Source of the DNA: Sweltsa coloradensis
Lineage: Eukaryota > Arthropoda > Insecta > Plecoptera > Chloroperlidae
Assembly (NCBI GenBank): GCA_024449915.1
Contig: JAMZAV010002177.1
Coordinates: 62,001-126,000 of the forward strand
DNA length: 64,000 bases
Reading direction: 5' to 3'
Below are positions 1 to 11,170 of this stretch, in pieces. Position 1 is the stretch's first letter, and each line of letters begins with the position of its first letter. Position numbers and translations under genes: made by a program. Under the pieces are notes generated by a model. It was not told where the DNA came from and searched no databases. It saw only the letters and a list, made by a program, of their open reading frames with translations.

Positions 1-329
1 CTTATTTTTTTTGTTTGTATTTTTGTCTGTTTGTTAACACGATTCCTGCTCAACCGATACTCTAATTGCGATGAAATTTTATGGAGACCTTCGAAATCTC
101 TGAACTTAGAACTGCTACGTTTTTGAGCGCAATCGAAAAACTAGTCGCAATTTTACGATTTTTTTCGATTTTTAGAACATTTCTTCGACTTATAACACCT
201 AGGCCTACATACTTTATCCGATTGTAGGCATAATGATTTTTTCACAGAGCCTTAATTTCATGAATTAAGATATTCTTGTTAAATTTGAGCGCAATCGAAA
301 AATTATTTCTCATGAAAATCGAAATTTTA
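1..329 (+). repeat. Helentron/HINE-like element, truncated
   Basis: This stretch matches the inner part of the element at 41.5-42.3 kb: a T-rich Tgtttgt run, then the block with 'CGATGAAATTTTATGGAG' and repeats of 'GAGCGCAATCGAAAAA'. Its left end lies outside the window. Its right end is missing because the sequence switches abruptly into the arm of a large palindrome. No coding potential was seen. Assignment to the family rests on similarity to the complete copies elsewhere in the window. Confidence 0.6.
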
Positions 330-1290
330 CTAGCCTTCTGTGCACGGCAAGCTTATGATCATATAATTTTATTATTATCTAAACATTAGGTTTTGATTTC
401 CCTATGATAATAAAAAGAGATGTTGTAGGACAAGTAGACGAGGTAAAAATATATTAAGTTGGCAAAAAAGATAATATAAATGAGCTATACACCATCAAAG
501 ATTAAGAGGGAAGACAATTTCGTAAGACCAGCTTAGTCAGACCATAGTCGGACGAAGCCATTGATTACAGAAATAAATAATCAGCTATCTTAATAAAATT
601 CAAACTATGTTAGCTTCATATAGAGGAGGTATTTTCAGCAAGGTTTCCATATGTTTTCCTTTCACAAAACGAATTGTGATAAGACACAATTGATTGTTGT
701 CGGGCAATTAGCAAGATGGGAATCAACGGACAATTGAGTTGAGTTGCGACAGTGGGAACTGTGCAATGGCTTTTCCATTGAAAAGCCAAGCAATTTTTTT
801 ATGAATTCGAGTTTAAAAATGTTACTTTTTTACCACAAAAATCGTTCGCTTGGCTGTCGGCTTTTCAATGGAAAAGCCATTGCACAGTTCCCACTGTCGC
901 AACTCAACTCAATTGTCCGTTGATTCCCATCTTGCTAATTGCCCGACAACAATCAATTGTGTCTTATCACAATTCGTTTTGCGAAAGGAAAACATATGGA
1001 AACCTTGCTGAAAATACCTCCTCTATATGAAGCTAACTATGTTTAATTTTAAGATAGCTGATTTTTTTTTGTAAAAGGTTTCTGACTAAGCTGGTCTTAC
1101 GAAATTGTCTTCCCTCTTAATCTTTGATGGTGTAGCTCATTTATATTATCTTTATTGCCAACTTAATATATTTTTACCTCGTCTACTTGTCCTACAACAT
1201 CTCTTTTTATTATCATAGGGAAATCAAAACTTAATGTTTAGATAATAATAAAATTATATGATCATAAGCTTGCCGTGCACAGAAGGCTAG
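330..1290. repeat. ~960 bp palindrome built from array-unit intron DNA
   Basis: The arms at about 330-790 and 850-1290 are reverse complements over roughly 440 bp with few mismatches, around a short AT-rich centre. Both arms contain the 'GCCCGACAACAATCAATT' and 'GACTAAGCTGGTCTTACG' segments that follow the zinc-finger exons elsewhere in the array (for example near 7.5 and 13.4 kb). The right arm continues into normal unit sequence, so the left arm is the inverted extra copy. No open reading frame of note. Confidence 0.85.
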
Positions 1291-2239
1291 TTCATGTCAT
1301 ATGCCTGAGCACTTGATATCAGTCGAGATTCTTCTTCTGCCTCGTCAACTCTAGATTCGGTTTCATGATAAACAACAAATATGTATCCTTTGAATTCAAT
1401 CGTATGGACATCAAGTTCAACATTATTTATCATATACGTGTAGACTTTGGTAGTTATCATCAAACTTAACTAAGTTATTGACCTTCCCACCTTGAAAAAG
1501 CTGTGAAAAGAATGAGACTTGTGGAAAACCAGATAACGAATTATTACCTTTTAAGCCCGACATTCAGGCGTATGAAACTGTAACTGCCTCTATAACTAGG
1601 GGTCAGTGGTTATGTCTATGAATTTGTCATTTTGATCAAATCTTACTCGAACATTATTTGTAGGGTTGGGTGAAAAGCTACATTTCTTCGAAATCTTTCT
1701 CTTTCGAAGACTTGGGGGGCGTGCGTTGCATTGCGTTTAAAGGAATACTCCTAAAGTCACCAGAATACATTTAAAAAATATGTAACCAGCGCCACACCTT
1801 GCAACCCTTTCACAAAAAAAAAATTTGAATTAGCTTTATCATTAAACCAAATATATATTGTTACCAAAATTTTAAAGGGTAATTTTCTTAATAGTTATAA
1901 TCCGAAAATTTGCGGGGATAAAGAGAAAGGCCAGTGTATTTTTTGTAAGGTTCTTTTTTATACTCGACCGTGATGATATGTTACTCCTGTTACACCCCAT
2001 TATTTTGAAAAAAGTTTATCTTTTGAGTGATATATTGTCACTAAAAGGGTATTATAAGGTACGATCTGAGTCATGAAACTTCATGAACTTATTGACTGTT
2101 TGGAACGTTTATTTACGGGGGGTTTCAAACTTTATTCCTTTTTTGTGTCTATTTTTTTTTGCTTTGTTACCAAAGACTTTTGTGATTTTTAAACCCGTCG
2201 TGTTTTTTTGTTGTTTTAAAGGGTAACTGTTCGCTTAGT
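1291..2239. other. array-unit intron/spacer sequence, no gene
   Basis: The sequence is paralogous to spacers at 7.9-8.9, 36.4-36.8 and 44.2-45.4 kb (blocks such as 'CTTGATATCAGTCGAGATTC', 'AACGCCACACCTTGCAATG' and 'CTTATTGACTGTTTGG'). From about 1.7 kb on, homopolymer runs are longer and many single-base indels appear against the paralogues. No exon was recognised. Confidence 0.6.
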
Positions 2240-2600
2240 TTGTTTGTATTAAATTGGCTAATCGAACAAGGAAGGGACGAAAGGGGATGACGCGGGGGAC
2301 AAGTGGTGGACAGGCCTGTGCGGGCCCAAACCAGCCATCGCGTTTGGGAGGGCGGGGGTTCCCCACGTCGTGGGCGTATCCCTCTGTGTCCTCATCCGTC
2401 CGTGTTGTTGTCGCCATGGGGGGGTGCAAAAGGGGAAAGGGGAAAATTTCTCCCACGAGACTCAGAGTCGTCGCCCTTGTTTTTAGGGAAAAAAATCCCC
2501 AATCAGGGGCCAAAACCAAAAAGGGTTTACTAGTAGAACTACGTAGAACCTCCTTTGGGGCCAAAACCCCGAGAAGGTTCGTGTTTTAATTTGAAAAACT
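2240..2600. other. GC-rich island of unknown origin
   Basis: A sharply GC-richer block of about 360 bp interrupts unit spacer sequence; spacer homology resumes near 2.6 kb. It is open on both strands for about 110 codons, but neither translation looks like a known family, and the rich G and C runs (GGGGGGG, AAAAGGGGAAAGGGG) make chance openness likely. It is described as an insertion of unknown nature. Confidence 0.4.
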
Positions 2601-3159
2601 TTATCCATGTTTAAATTTTTTCCCGGGGAAGTTGGGTAAAAACAAATTAACTTGACCATGATATATTACTATATATGTCGAACCCCCGTTTTCTTTTATT
2701 AGTGCGGTGACACGTTTTTCGGAAAAAGCCCTTTATAACCCTGTCATAATATACCTGCTGTAAATTTTAGACATTTAAAGACTGGAAAAAATTCAAAATA
2801 TTTTTATGTTTACTTTGTTTGGGAAAATTTTAAAGGCACACGCCTTGATTTACCATACAACATGTTTTTTATCTTATAAATAAAATACAAATTTTGGCTG
2901 TGTTGTTTTTATTTTTTTCCTAATTCATATAAAATTATCCACTAAAGACTCCGTCAGAGTTTTTTGTAATGTTATTTTAATATATTCCGCTATCGCTATT
3001 CACCTTGATTTTGATTTATTGAATTATGTTTTTATTATGATTTTGATTGAAAAAAGATAATATATGTTTTTGTCGAGGGGATACATTACCTTATGTCGAA
3101 TGCATTACACTTATTTTACTTTTGTGCATGCTATATTTTCACACCGAGCCAATTTGCTT
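2601..3159. other. degraded unit spacer, no gene
   Basis: The order of blocks follows other units (a 'TTATTATGATTAATGTCGTACACC'-like segment, then a TTGATTTTGATT-rich stretch that precedes exons in units C, F and H), but bases are heavily altered with homopolymer expansion. Nothing coding was seen. Confidence 0.45.
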
Positions 3160-4026
3160 TTTTGAAAGGATGGGGTTGTGTCTTTGGGGAGAAAACTCTG
3201 TTCACAATTGGAGGCTGGGTAGGGGAGGGGAAGTAGGGGGAAGGGGAGGGAATGGTGGCTGTTCCTTTGCTGAGAAATCGCTCACTCGCAAGTGTGCTTT
3301 GCATGGGATGAGCAAGACAAAGAGAGAAGATTGGAAGGGATGGAGGGTATTGTTGGGACGATACCTACCAGGAGATTCAGGACCGTCGGGAACCGGTCGC
3401 TTCCAGGGCGAACCATTCGGCCTAAGCCTACGTTTGGGTTGACTGGACACTTATAGACCCGCTTTTTCTTGGCAGGGTTTAGTGGGGGAGATTTGGAGTC
3501 AGCATAGGAGCGGTTAATTGTACGTTTCTTCGCATTTGGAGGGAATGATGCACTGGTTCCAATGTTGGCGATTGGTCTTGGATGACGGTCGCGGCTGGTC
3601 GGATAAAATCGACACAGGGAGCGAACCTCAGGATTGTAGTGTGTTCTAAGGGTTCGGTAGAATTTACGGAAGATGGAAGTAATATGCTCTTGGGGCATGG
3701 GGAATCCGATATCCTTGTGAAGCCAGTGAATTGGTGTTGATTTCGGAGAATGTGTAACGGTTCTTAACACTCGGTATTGTAGTGGTTGGAGGGAGTTCAT
3801 ACTGGACTGAGCAGCGCCAGCCCAGATGGGGCAAGCGTATGTGATGGAAGGCCGAATAATTTGCCGGTATATCATGAGTCTGTCTAAACGTGATATATTT
3901 GTTGACTGTAGTAGTGGTGCTAATGCAGAATTTTTTTCGAACAGCGCGTTGTTGAGTGTTGCAAATGCGCTGCCTCCAGGTGAGTCGAGAGTCCAGAGTT
4001 GCTCCAAGGTACAAGGCTGTCTTCGA
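3160..4026 (-). pseudogene. Jockey-type LINE, 3' part of ORF2 (reverse transcriptase C-terminal region)
   Basis: Read on the minus strand, the sequence encodes the region that follows the reverse transcriptase core in Jockey-clade LINEs. It starts at LGATLDSRLTW and continues, after a frame change near 3.95 kb, with the diagnostic stretch IRPSITYACPIWAGAA, then QYRVLRTVTHSP, LHKDIGFP and a RHPRP motif. The product would have copied LINE RNA at the target site. Only the C-terminal quarter or so of a normal ORF2 is present; the rest is 5'-truncated, as is usual for LINE insertions. At least one frameshift separates the LGATLD segment from the downstream segment. The 3' end runs into a purine-rich (GGGGAGGGG) stretch near 3.2 kb. 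It lies upstream of exon A and splits unit A's intron. The family call is firm; the subfamily is not. Confidence 0.85.
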
Positions 4027-4068
4027 TCAGGGGATGCTGCTCGAAGACAGCCTTGTACCTTGGAGCAA
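3999..4068. repeat. perfect 28 bp inverted repeat at the LINE/unit junction
   Basis: Positions 3999-4026 and 4041-4068 are exact reverse complements (TTGCTCCAAGGTACAAGG..) around a 14 nt loop. The left arm is LINE coding sequence (the LGATLD region on the minus strand). The right arm is a snap-back copy of it, after which array-unit sequence resumes. This suggests a template switch at the 5' end of the LINE insertion. Confidence 0.85.
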
Positions 4069-4193
4069 GGGGATCATGCTTGATACTGGATATGTGGCGA
4101 TTATGTTTAGGTATAGTATTAATTTTCATTATTCTTATAGAAGCTCAAAGTATCTTTTCAAATTAACTCTCATTTCTAATTCTAATTTTACAG

Positions 4194-4400
4194 GTACTAC
4201 TGAGCAGGAATTGCGCCCTGTTCTTGTAAAAGACCTGAGTGTCAAGACTGTCCTCGTTCATACAATGAGAAAAGGATCTCACGTACCACCAGAAGCACGA
4301 CTGTGGACGCATGGAGCCGCACAAGTGTCCGAAGTGTAGCAAGACATACTCGATTATTAAACATACTTTAACCAGTCATGTCATGCACAACCTATACATT
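4194..4400 (+). pseudogene. unit A zinc-finger exon, fragment
   Basis: After the acceptor TTTTACAG the sequence matches the start of the array exons (TGAGCAGGAATTGCGCCCTG), then finger 1 and part of finger 2. About 33 nt of the linker, including the first finger cysteine approach, are missing. The usual frame is lost: the finger-1 histidine region reads in another frame, which stops near 4339. Homology ends after ACCAGTCATGTCATGCAC and the rest of the exon is absent; a short exon-end remnant (GTGAACGCATGCATAAATGCGG) lies about 70 nt further on. The 70 nt conserved pre-acceptor block is retained upstream. Not expected to give a working zinc-finger tail. Confidence 0.8.
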
Positions 4401-4789
4401 TATCATTGTGTTAATTGTCCAACGTCAATCTATTGAATTAAAATTGTTCGAGGTTGCCGTGCTGGTCAGGAGTGAACGCATGCATAAATGCGGAGAATTA
4501 TAATTATCACTAGGCCCTATGTCAATTTGATTTATAGTTTTAGATTGTATTTATTATTTTCTTATGTTTTGTGGTGTTTAAAACTGCAATATTTTATTAT
4601 TATATTGCAACACTGGATGTACTACAGATGTTGTAGACATAACATGCCGCCGACTTACTTGTAAATAAATCGCAGAGTTAATGTTTTTTTTTAAAATTAT
4701 ACTTGCCTAAAATAGTGTAAATATGTAGATAGTTCCCGTTGTGTTGGCTCAGCCCAATTTTGTAACATTGTTTAAATCGTCAATATTAA
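4401..4789. other. unit A 3' flank, no gene
   Basis: Contains a remnant of an exon end (GTGAACGCATGCAT.. followed by GGAGAATTATAATTATCAC) joined to the 'GGTTGCCGTGCTGGTCAGG' block also present after exons C and H, then the usual post-exon sequence (TATTGCAACACTGGATG, GTTGTAGACATAACATG). Units A, C and H share this arrangement. Confidence 0.6.
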
Positions 4790-5280
4790 GTCCTATTCAC
4801 AACCAATTTAGTAGCTAACTTAGCCGCTTACTTAAAGGTTTGTCTTATGGAAAACAACATGTCTGTTCATGACAAAACTTAGCCTTTAATTTACACTTAT
4901 CAGTGGCTGAAAGTTTGCAAACTCCAAACTTAAACTTAGTAGTTTACTTAACCAGAATGAACCAGTCAGAGAACGCGTAGAGAATAACATATTGCAAAGA
5001 TGGATGCCAAAGAAACAACAACAAAATTAGTTTGACAAAAATGCTGTTTGTTTAATTTTAACTACCAGTCGAGCACAAGAAGATTGTTATTTGATTGTTA
5101 TTAATGTTATTTAAATTCAAATACTGTCAAAATAGGGAATAGGATGCAAATTAATAATGTATTTTAAGATTATGTACAGCGTAAACTTAACCTCTCAAAA
5201 AGTCATCGTGAACAGCCACCTAAAGTTAGAGGATAAGTTAGCTGCTAAGTTAGCGGCCTAAGTTGGTTGTGAATGAGCCT
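4790..5280. mobile_element. MITE flanked by TTAA
   Basis: A ~490 bp insertion into unit spacer has inverted ends containing TATTCACAACCAATTTAG (left) and, inverted, CATTCACAACCAACTTAG (right), with further inverted GCTAACTTAG motifs inside each end. TTAA lies on both sides (4786-4789 and 5281-5284), while the paralogous empty sites read ATTAATAACC. No reading frame for a transposase. TTAA duplications are known for piggyBac-like and Kolobok elements; assignment between these is not possible. Confidence 0.6.
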
Positions 5281-5418
5281 TTAACCATATGCTCTTCTCT
5301 TCGTGCTAATTGCCCGACAACAATCAATTCAACAAAATATGTTTTTCACTCAGAACACATTTCTTTTAGTATAAGGAAAACAGAATAAAAACCTACCCGT
5401 TGAAAATATATCTTCTAA

Positions 5419-6045
5419 GGGGAATCCCTAGACCCAAATATGATTTCTTAAGAATGCAGTAAAGACGTCTGAAAAGTAAGTAGAATGTAAGAGGGGCTTA
5501 ATAAATGAGCGGATTATTTTTTTGAAATTTTTTTGACGGGACGTAACCTCAGAATCAACAATTGTATTCAAATTACTGGAATCAGTTGCTCAAGTCCAAA
5601 ATTGAATTTTTAGCAGTGGTTTTTTGTATATTATTTCCACACTCCTTTATCTACAACCTAAATAAAAGGATTTTTGGATTTATATGGTTTGTTGCGTTGC
5701 ATAATTTTTTTCGCCTGCCGGTACAATTTCAAATTTTGTACCGTTTAACGGAAAAAATCGTGCAACGCCAGAAACCATATAAAACCAATAATACTTATAT
5801 TTAGGTTGTAGATAAAGGAGTGTAGAAATAATATACAAAAAAAAGCTGCTACAAATTCAATTTTGAACTTGGGAAACTAATTCCAGTAATTTGAATACAA
5901 TTGTTGATTCTGAGGTTTATGTCCCGTCAAAAAAATTTCAAAAAAATTATCCGCTCTTTTATTAAGCCCCTCTTACATTCTACTTACTTTTCAGACGTCT
6001 TTACTGCATTCTTTAAAAATCATATTTGGGTCTTGGGATTCCCCC
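5419..6045. mobile_element. fold-back MITE, PIF/Harbinger-like
   Basis: A 627 bp element consists almost entirely of two inverted arms of about 300 bp (ends GGGGAATCCC..GGGATTCCCC) around a short centre near 5.73 kb. It is flanked by TAA on both sides (5416-5418 and 6046-6048). Unit I near 42.36 kb shows the same spacer without the insert (ATCTTCTAAGCCGC), so the empty site is visible. A 3 bp TAA duplication with G-rich ends fits PIF/Harbinger MITEs. Short open stretches inside are by-products of the AT-rich arms. Confidence 0.75.
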
Positions 6046-6048
6046 TAA

Positions 6049-6765
6049 GCCACTTTACTTTAAAACTGACAAAATATCATATTTTAATGGCTGATTATTA
6101 ATTGCTATAATCGATGGCCTTTTTTAATTTTTTTCTAGTCAACCCATTTTTATTAAAGTCGATATTTTCTAATCCTCTGTGACCATCTATTGCAACTTAT
6201 CATTTTACAATGTGGCGGTGTGGGGAGTCTATGTCTTTTCGATCCCGCAGCTCCGTATGCTTATTGGTAAAATGTTTCTTCACGTCTGCCGACGAGAACT
6301 TTATGAAAGGGTATTAAAAAGGAAGGGATGCGAGGATTAAAGAATGTGAATGGTAAATGGTTGTAATATAAGATTGAGGTTTTACAAAACACTCGACACC
6401 GCGATAGCAGCATGCCATAATAGGAAATCACTGACGTTCTGAAAACTCCCTACTTGTTTGTTGTTATGTTAATACAAATACTGCACGAGCGTTATTAACC
6501 TTGATTTTGCTCTATTAATTCTATTTTATTCTGCTTTTGTTTGTTTTTGTTCAGATTAGTTACATTGAAAATATAATTCTATCGTCAAAGTAGATAATAT
6601 TTATTATATGGTTGTGGTGTGGTGTGGGGATCTTGCTTCATACTGGTTATGTGGAGATTTCATGTTTGGGTATATAATTCATTTCGTAATTCTTATAGTA
6701 GAGCTAATGTAGCTCTATATGCCGCTTCTTTTCATTTACTCTCAATTATAATTATAATTTTACAG
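6049..6765 (+). repeat. unit B upstream block (type 1)
   Basis: From about 6.18 kb to the exon acceptor the sequence is the ~580 bp block shared by units B, D, E, G, I and J: GTGGCGGTGTGGGG, TCCGTATGCTTATTGG, CGTCTGCCGACGAGAAC, GCATGCCATAATAGGAAATC, then GGTTGTGGTGTGGTGTGGGG, TTGATACTGGTTATGTGG-like block and the acceptor. It is taken as intron. Whether it holds promoter activity cannot be seen. Confidence 0.65.
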
Positions 6766-7097
6766 ATGCCGAGCAGGAATGGCGCCCTGTTCCTGATAGC
6801 ACACCTGGCTCTGAAAGACATCAGTGTCAAGACTGTCCTCGTTCATACAAGAAGAAAAATTATCTCACGTACCACCAGAAGCACGACTGTGGACTCAAGG
6901 AGCGTTACAAGTGTCTGAAGTGTAGCAAGACATTCTCGATGAAAAAACAACTAACCAGCCACGTTACACACGACTGTGGAAGTAAGGAGCCGCACAAGTG
7001 TCCGAGGTGTAACAAGACATTCTCGATGAAAAACATTCTATCCCGTCATATTAAGTACGAATGCGATGACAAACAACCTCAGTGTCAGCTTGTATAG
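6766..7097 (+). CDS. unit B lola-like zinc-finger terminal exon, truncated (3 fingers)
   Basis: The exon starts after TTTTACAG in phase 1: a G from the donor exon plus AT gives Asp, then AEQEWRPVPDS. It stays open for 109 codons. Fingers lie at C20/C23/H36/C41, C49/C52/H65/C70 and C78/C81/H94/C99, each C-x2-C-x12-H-x4-C and spaced 29 residues. The third finger ends in HIKYEC and is the second finger of the four-finger exons, so B has an extra inserted finger. A deletion just after it (GACAAACAACCTCAGTGTCAGC) removes the first half of the next finger, shifts frame and gives TAG. Homology to the last finger continues out of frame to about 7230. It could still act as a shorter terminal exon, or be a decaying copy. 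The product would be the DNA-binding tail of a nuclear BTB-ZF factor. Confidence 0.65.
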
Positions 7098-7411
7098 CCA
7101 TTCCAAACACGAGTGCGGGAAGAAGACGCAGTTCCCGTGTACAAAGTGTTCTTATTGTGCCACAGACAAATCTAATTTACGAAGTCATTTTAAACGCAAG
7201 CACATACATGGAGAATTGCAATTATAAATATTTTAATTTGATTAATACTTTTGAACCGTTTTCATTATATTATTATGTTCTGTGGTGTTGCAAACTATCA
7301 TGACTGTATTGCCACACTCGATGTGCTACAGATATTGTGAACATCCCAACAAGTCGCGAACTACATGCAGACAAATCGCTGTGGTTATGTCATTTGCCAT
7401 TATTCTGACCT

Positions 7412-7417
7412 AATAAA
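7412..7417 (+). terminator. AATAAA polyadenylation signal after exon B
   Basis: AATAAA lies about 315 nt past the exon B stop, within the conserved post-exon sequence. The same motif is found at the same place after exon I. Confidence 0.45.
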
Positions 7418-10400
7418 ATATTATTTTGCTAATTATCGCATAATTCCTGTTTTCTCGGCTCATCCAAATTTTCTTAACATTGGGCTAATCGTCATCCACA
7501 CCTCCATGCACTTCTCGTCCAGCTAATCGCCCGACGACAATAGATTAAACTTAATATATATAAAATCAATTCTTTTTGAAAATGGAAAACAAATTAAAAA
7601 CCTTATTGGTGGTAATTCATTCTCTATATGAGGCTTATTAACATTTAATTGCTCATTGCTTTGCTGATATTTTCGTAACCAATGGCCTTGTTTGACTAAG
7701 GTTTGAATAAGCTGGTCTTTGGAAATAATTCGCATTGTATATATTTTAATATAATCTTTATGACCAACTGAATATTAAATTTATTTTATTTTAATTATAA
7801 AAATATCTCTTTTTAGTATTTTAAGGAAATTAAAAGTTTATGTTTTGATAATAATAATAATAATATAGGCCTAATATGTTCAGAATATTGCCGTGCTTAG
7901 AAAGCTAATTCACGTAATTTATTTGCTCCTGTGAAAGTCTACAAGAACTTGATATCAGTCGAGATTCTTCTTCAGGTTCGTCATTTCAAGAATTTACTTC
8001 ATTATAGAGAACAAACAGATATCCTTTGAATTCATGTATATGTTCGTCATATTGAACTTTATTTATCATCTACGTGTGGACGTTGGTACTTATCATTAAA
8101 CGAAAGGAATGTCATTTGATAATGGAATTGTTGTATGCCTTATACCCACCTTGCATAAACTATGATAAAAATTAAATTTGTGAAAAACCAGATATTGAAT
8201 TGTAACCTTATGTACCCGAAATGCAGGCGTATGAAACTATGACTGTCTCCAGATATTTCTCCTATGTTACCTCTATAACTAGGAGGCAGTGGTTGTGTCT
8301 ATGAATTTAGCATTTTGGTCAAAACTTACTTAAACATTAACTTTACCTTCTTATCTGAAGCGTAGCAACTGGTCTTCGAAGTCATTCTCTTTCGTAGACT
8401 ATGTGTTTTGCAAATTGAGATTATGAGGAATACTCCGAACAAGTCACCAGTATACACCTGAAATATCCGTAACAAACGCCACACCTTGCAATGCTTCACA
8501 AAAGAGAATTTGAATTAGCTATATCCATAAACTAATATATGATTATAACCCAAAAATTATTTTAGCCATTTTCGGCGATGATGTCGCAAAGCTAAGTTTT
8601 ATATACGTTTATAATCCAAAAGATTATAAGGGTGTTGTAGGAGAAAGGACCATGTGAAAAATGTGTGAAGGTTGTATTCATAACTCGACCGTAGATGTGT
8701 TTGTTGTTAGTCCTTTATAACACCCACATTATTTCGATCAAGTATTGTATGGTACGATCTGAGTCGTGAAACTTCATCCACTTATTGACTGTTTGGAGCC
8801 TGTTTTTTTACGGAAGGATTTGTATAGCTTTATCACTTTTTTGTTTCAAAGTTTAAATACGTTATTACCAAGACTTTTGTGACTAATTCAACCCGTCGTG
8901 TAATTTTGATGATTTTGAAGGTGCTTGTTCCGCTTATACTTTTTCCACAATTTTTATTACATCAATGGAGAGTGTGGATAACAACAATTTGGACATGACT
9001 CATGATTTATTATTAATAATGTTGTATACCTCTATTTTCTTACATCATTGCGGTGACACAGTTTTATGTCTAGAGTAATGCCTACGTTACCCTGCTTATA
9101 ACATTCTTGGAAGATGCATTTTAGACATTTATTACGGTTAAATTTCTAAAATATTTGTATGTTTCCTTTTTTATGGATTATTATAATGACACATGCCTTG
9201 ATCTTATCTTATAACATGTAATGTAAACAACAAAAATAAATACTTTGAATTCAAATTGTATGGACATTAAGATGAACATTATTTATCATATAGGCCTACG
9301 TGTTGACTTTGGAAGTTATCATCAAACTAAACTGAGTAATTGACTAATGGCGTAGTATACGTTCCTACCTATGAAAAGAATGAGACTTGATAATGATGAG
9401 ATAATGAATCATTACCTTATTAGCCCGACATTCAGGGGTATGAAACTGTGACTGCCTCTATAACTAGGGTTCAGTGGTTATGTCTATAAATTTGGCATTT
9501 TGATCAAATCTAACTTGAACATTGTCTTGTAGCGTTTAGTGTAGCTTTATGACTTCGAAGTCTCCCCCTTTCGAAGACTGTGTGCTGCGCATTGCGATTA
9601 TGAGGAATTTTCCGGAAAAGTCACCATTTTACACCTAAAATATTGTAACAAACGCCACACCTTGCAATGCTTCACAAAAAAATATTTATTTACCTAATCA
9701 TTAAACAATATAATATTATAACCCAAAATTTGACTGCTTAGTTTTGCGATGATGGCAGTCGCAAGGCTAAGTTCTTTATATGTTTATAATCCACAAATTT
9801 AGCAGGCAAAAACGTTACAAAGACCATGTGTAGATTTTGTGAAGTTACGAATTTATAACTCAACCGTAGATGTGTATGCTGGACCCACATTATTTCGAGG
9901 GTACGATGTTAGTTGTGAAATTTCATGCACTTATTGACTGTTTAAAGCCTGTTTGTAAATACAGGGATTTAAAGCTTTATTACTTTTTTGTGTATATGTT
10001 TATATGCGTTGTTACCAAGACTTTTGTGACTAATTTAACCCGACGTGTCATTTTGTTGATTTTGAATGTACATTGTTCCTTATACTTTTATCACATGTTT
10101 GATTGTTTCCAAGTGAGAGTGTGGATAACAACAACTTAGTCTTGACTCATGATTTATTATGATTAATGTCGTACACCTCTATTTCTTTCATTGGTGCGGT
10201 AACCCAGTATTGTCTGGAGAAATGCCTCCATAAACCAGACAAGCTTGGGTGCTGCAAATCAAGGTCATTTTCGACGGAAAAATACTAAAATATTTTTAAG
10301 TTTCCTTTCTTATTGTTGATTATAATAGCACATGCCTCGATCTTATCTTACAACATGTTTTGTATCTTTCAAATAAAAACACCATTTAGTTATTAATTAT

Positions 10401-10786
10401 ATATTATTTAGTTATATTAGTTGTACATTTAGTTACATTTTTGTTAGTTATTTTTAATCTTTACTTTTTATAAAACACCCAATAAAAACTCCCTAAAAGT
10501 TTATTGTTCTGTTATAACATATATCCCACGAGCGCTATTCACCTTGATTTTGCTCTATTGAATTATAATTTTACTGTGCTTTTGATTGTCTTCGATTAGT
10601 TAGAAAGAAAATGGAATTATAATATGTTAAAAAAATTATCATATAATGGTTTTTGTGTGAAGATCATGCTTGATACTGGTTATGTGGCGATCATGTTTGG
10701 GTAAAGTATATATTTTCATTATTCTTATAGTAGCTCATAGTTACTTCTTTTAATATTTACTCCCAATTATAATTATAATTTTATAG
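7418..10786. other. spacer between exons B and C, no gene
   Basis: About 3.4 kb of intron-like DNA containing two imperfect copies of the same spacer (one ending near 9.23 kb, the second from there on; blocks 'TTTGAATTCA..GTATGGACAT', 'AACGCCACACCTTGCAATGC', 'GGTACGATCTGAGTCGTGAA' recur). The last 300 bp are the type-2 pre-exon sequence shared with units F and H. No exon or RNA gene was recognised. Confidence 0.6.
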
Positions 10787-11170
10787 ATGCTGAGCAGGAA
10801 TGGCGCCCCAACCAGGCTGTGAGAGACATAAGTGTCTGTTCTCGTTCATACAATGAGAAAAGGTTCTCACGTACCACCAGAAGAACGACTGTGGACGCAA
10901 GGAGCCGCACAAGTGTCCGAAGTGTAGCAAGACATTCTCATTGAAGAATTCTCTGAACGCTCATGTTAAACACAAATGCGTTGACAAACAACGACCCCTT
11001 TGTAAAACTTGTGGTAAAATGTTTCGTCACATGTCATACTTGTCTTGCCACTTCAAACACAATTGCGGGAAAGAGCCGCAGATCTCCTGTCCTAAGTGTT
11101 CCTATCGTGCCACACAAAAATCTAATTAACAGTATCACTATGCACGCATGCACAAACGCGGAGAGTTATA
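10787..11170 (+). pseudogene. unit C zinc-finger exon, frameshifted
   Basis: Acceptor TTTTATAG is followed by the normal exon start, but 13 nt of the linker (the GTTCCTGATAGC region) are deleted, which shifts frame, and the first finger has lost more bases; that frame stops near 10.94 kb. From about 10.9 kb the finger frame is open again: finger C-P-K-C..H, then CKTC..HFKHNC and CPKCSYRATQKSN, ending at TAA (11127-11129) where intact copies read AATTTAC. The final H-x4-H pair therefore falls after the stop, with its DNA still recognisable to about 11170. The linker deletion is shared with unit H, so C and H descend from one already damaged copy. Confidence 0.8.

Noticed and set aside
2235..2589. 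Overlapping ~110 codon frames on both strands
   Set aside because: The block is GC-rich and homopolymer-rich, so openness is expected by chance; no domain or conserved motif is seen.
3047..3442. 131 codon + strand frame
   Set aside because: It lies on the wrong strand of the LINE relic and through its purine-rich 3' end.
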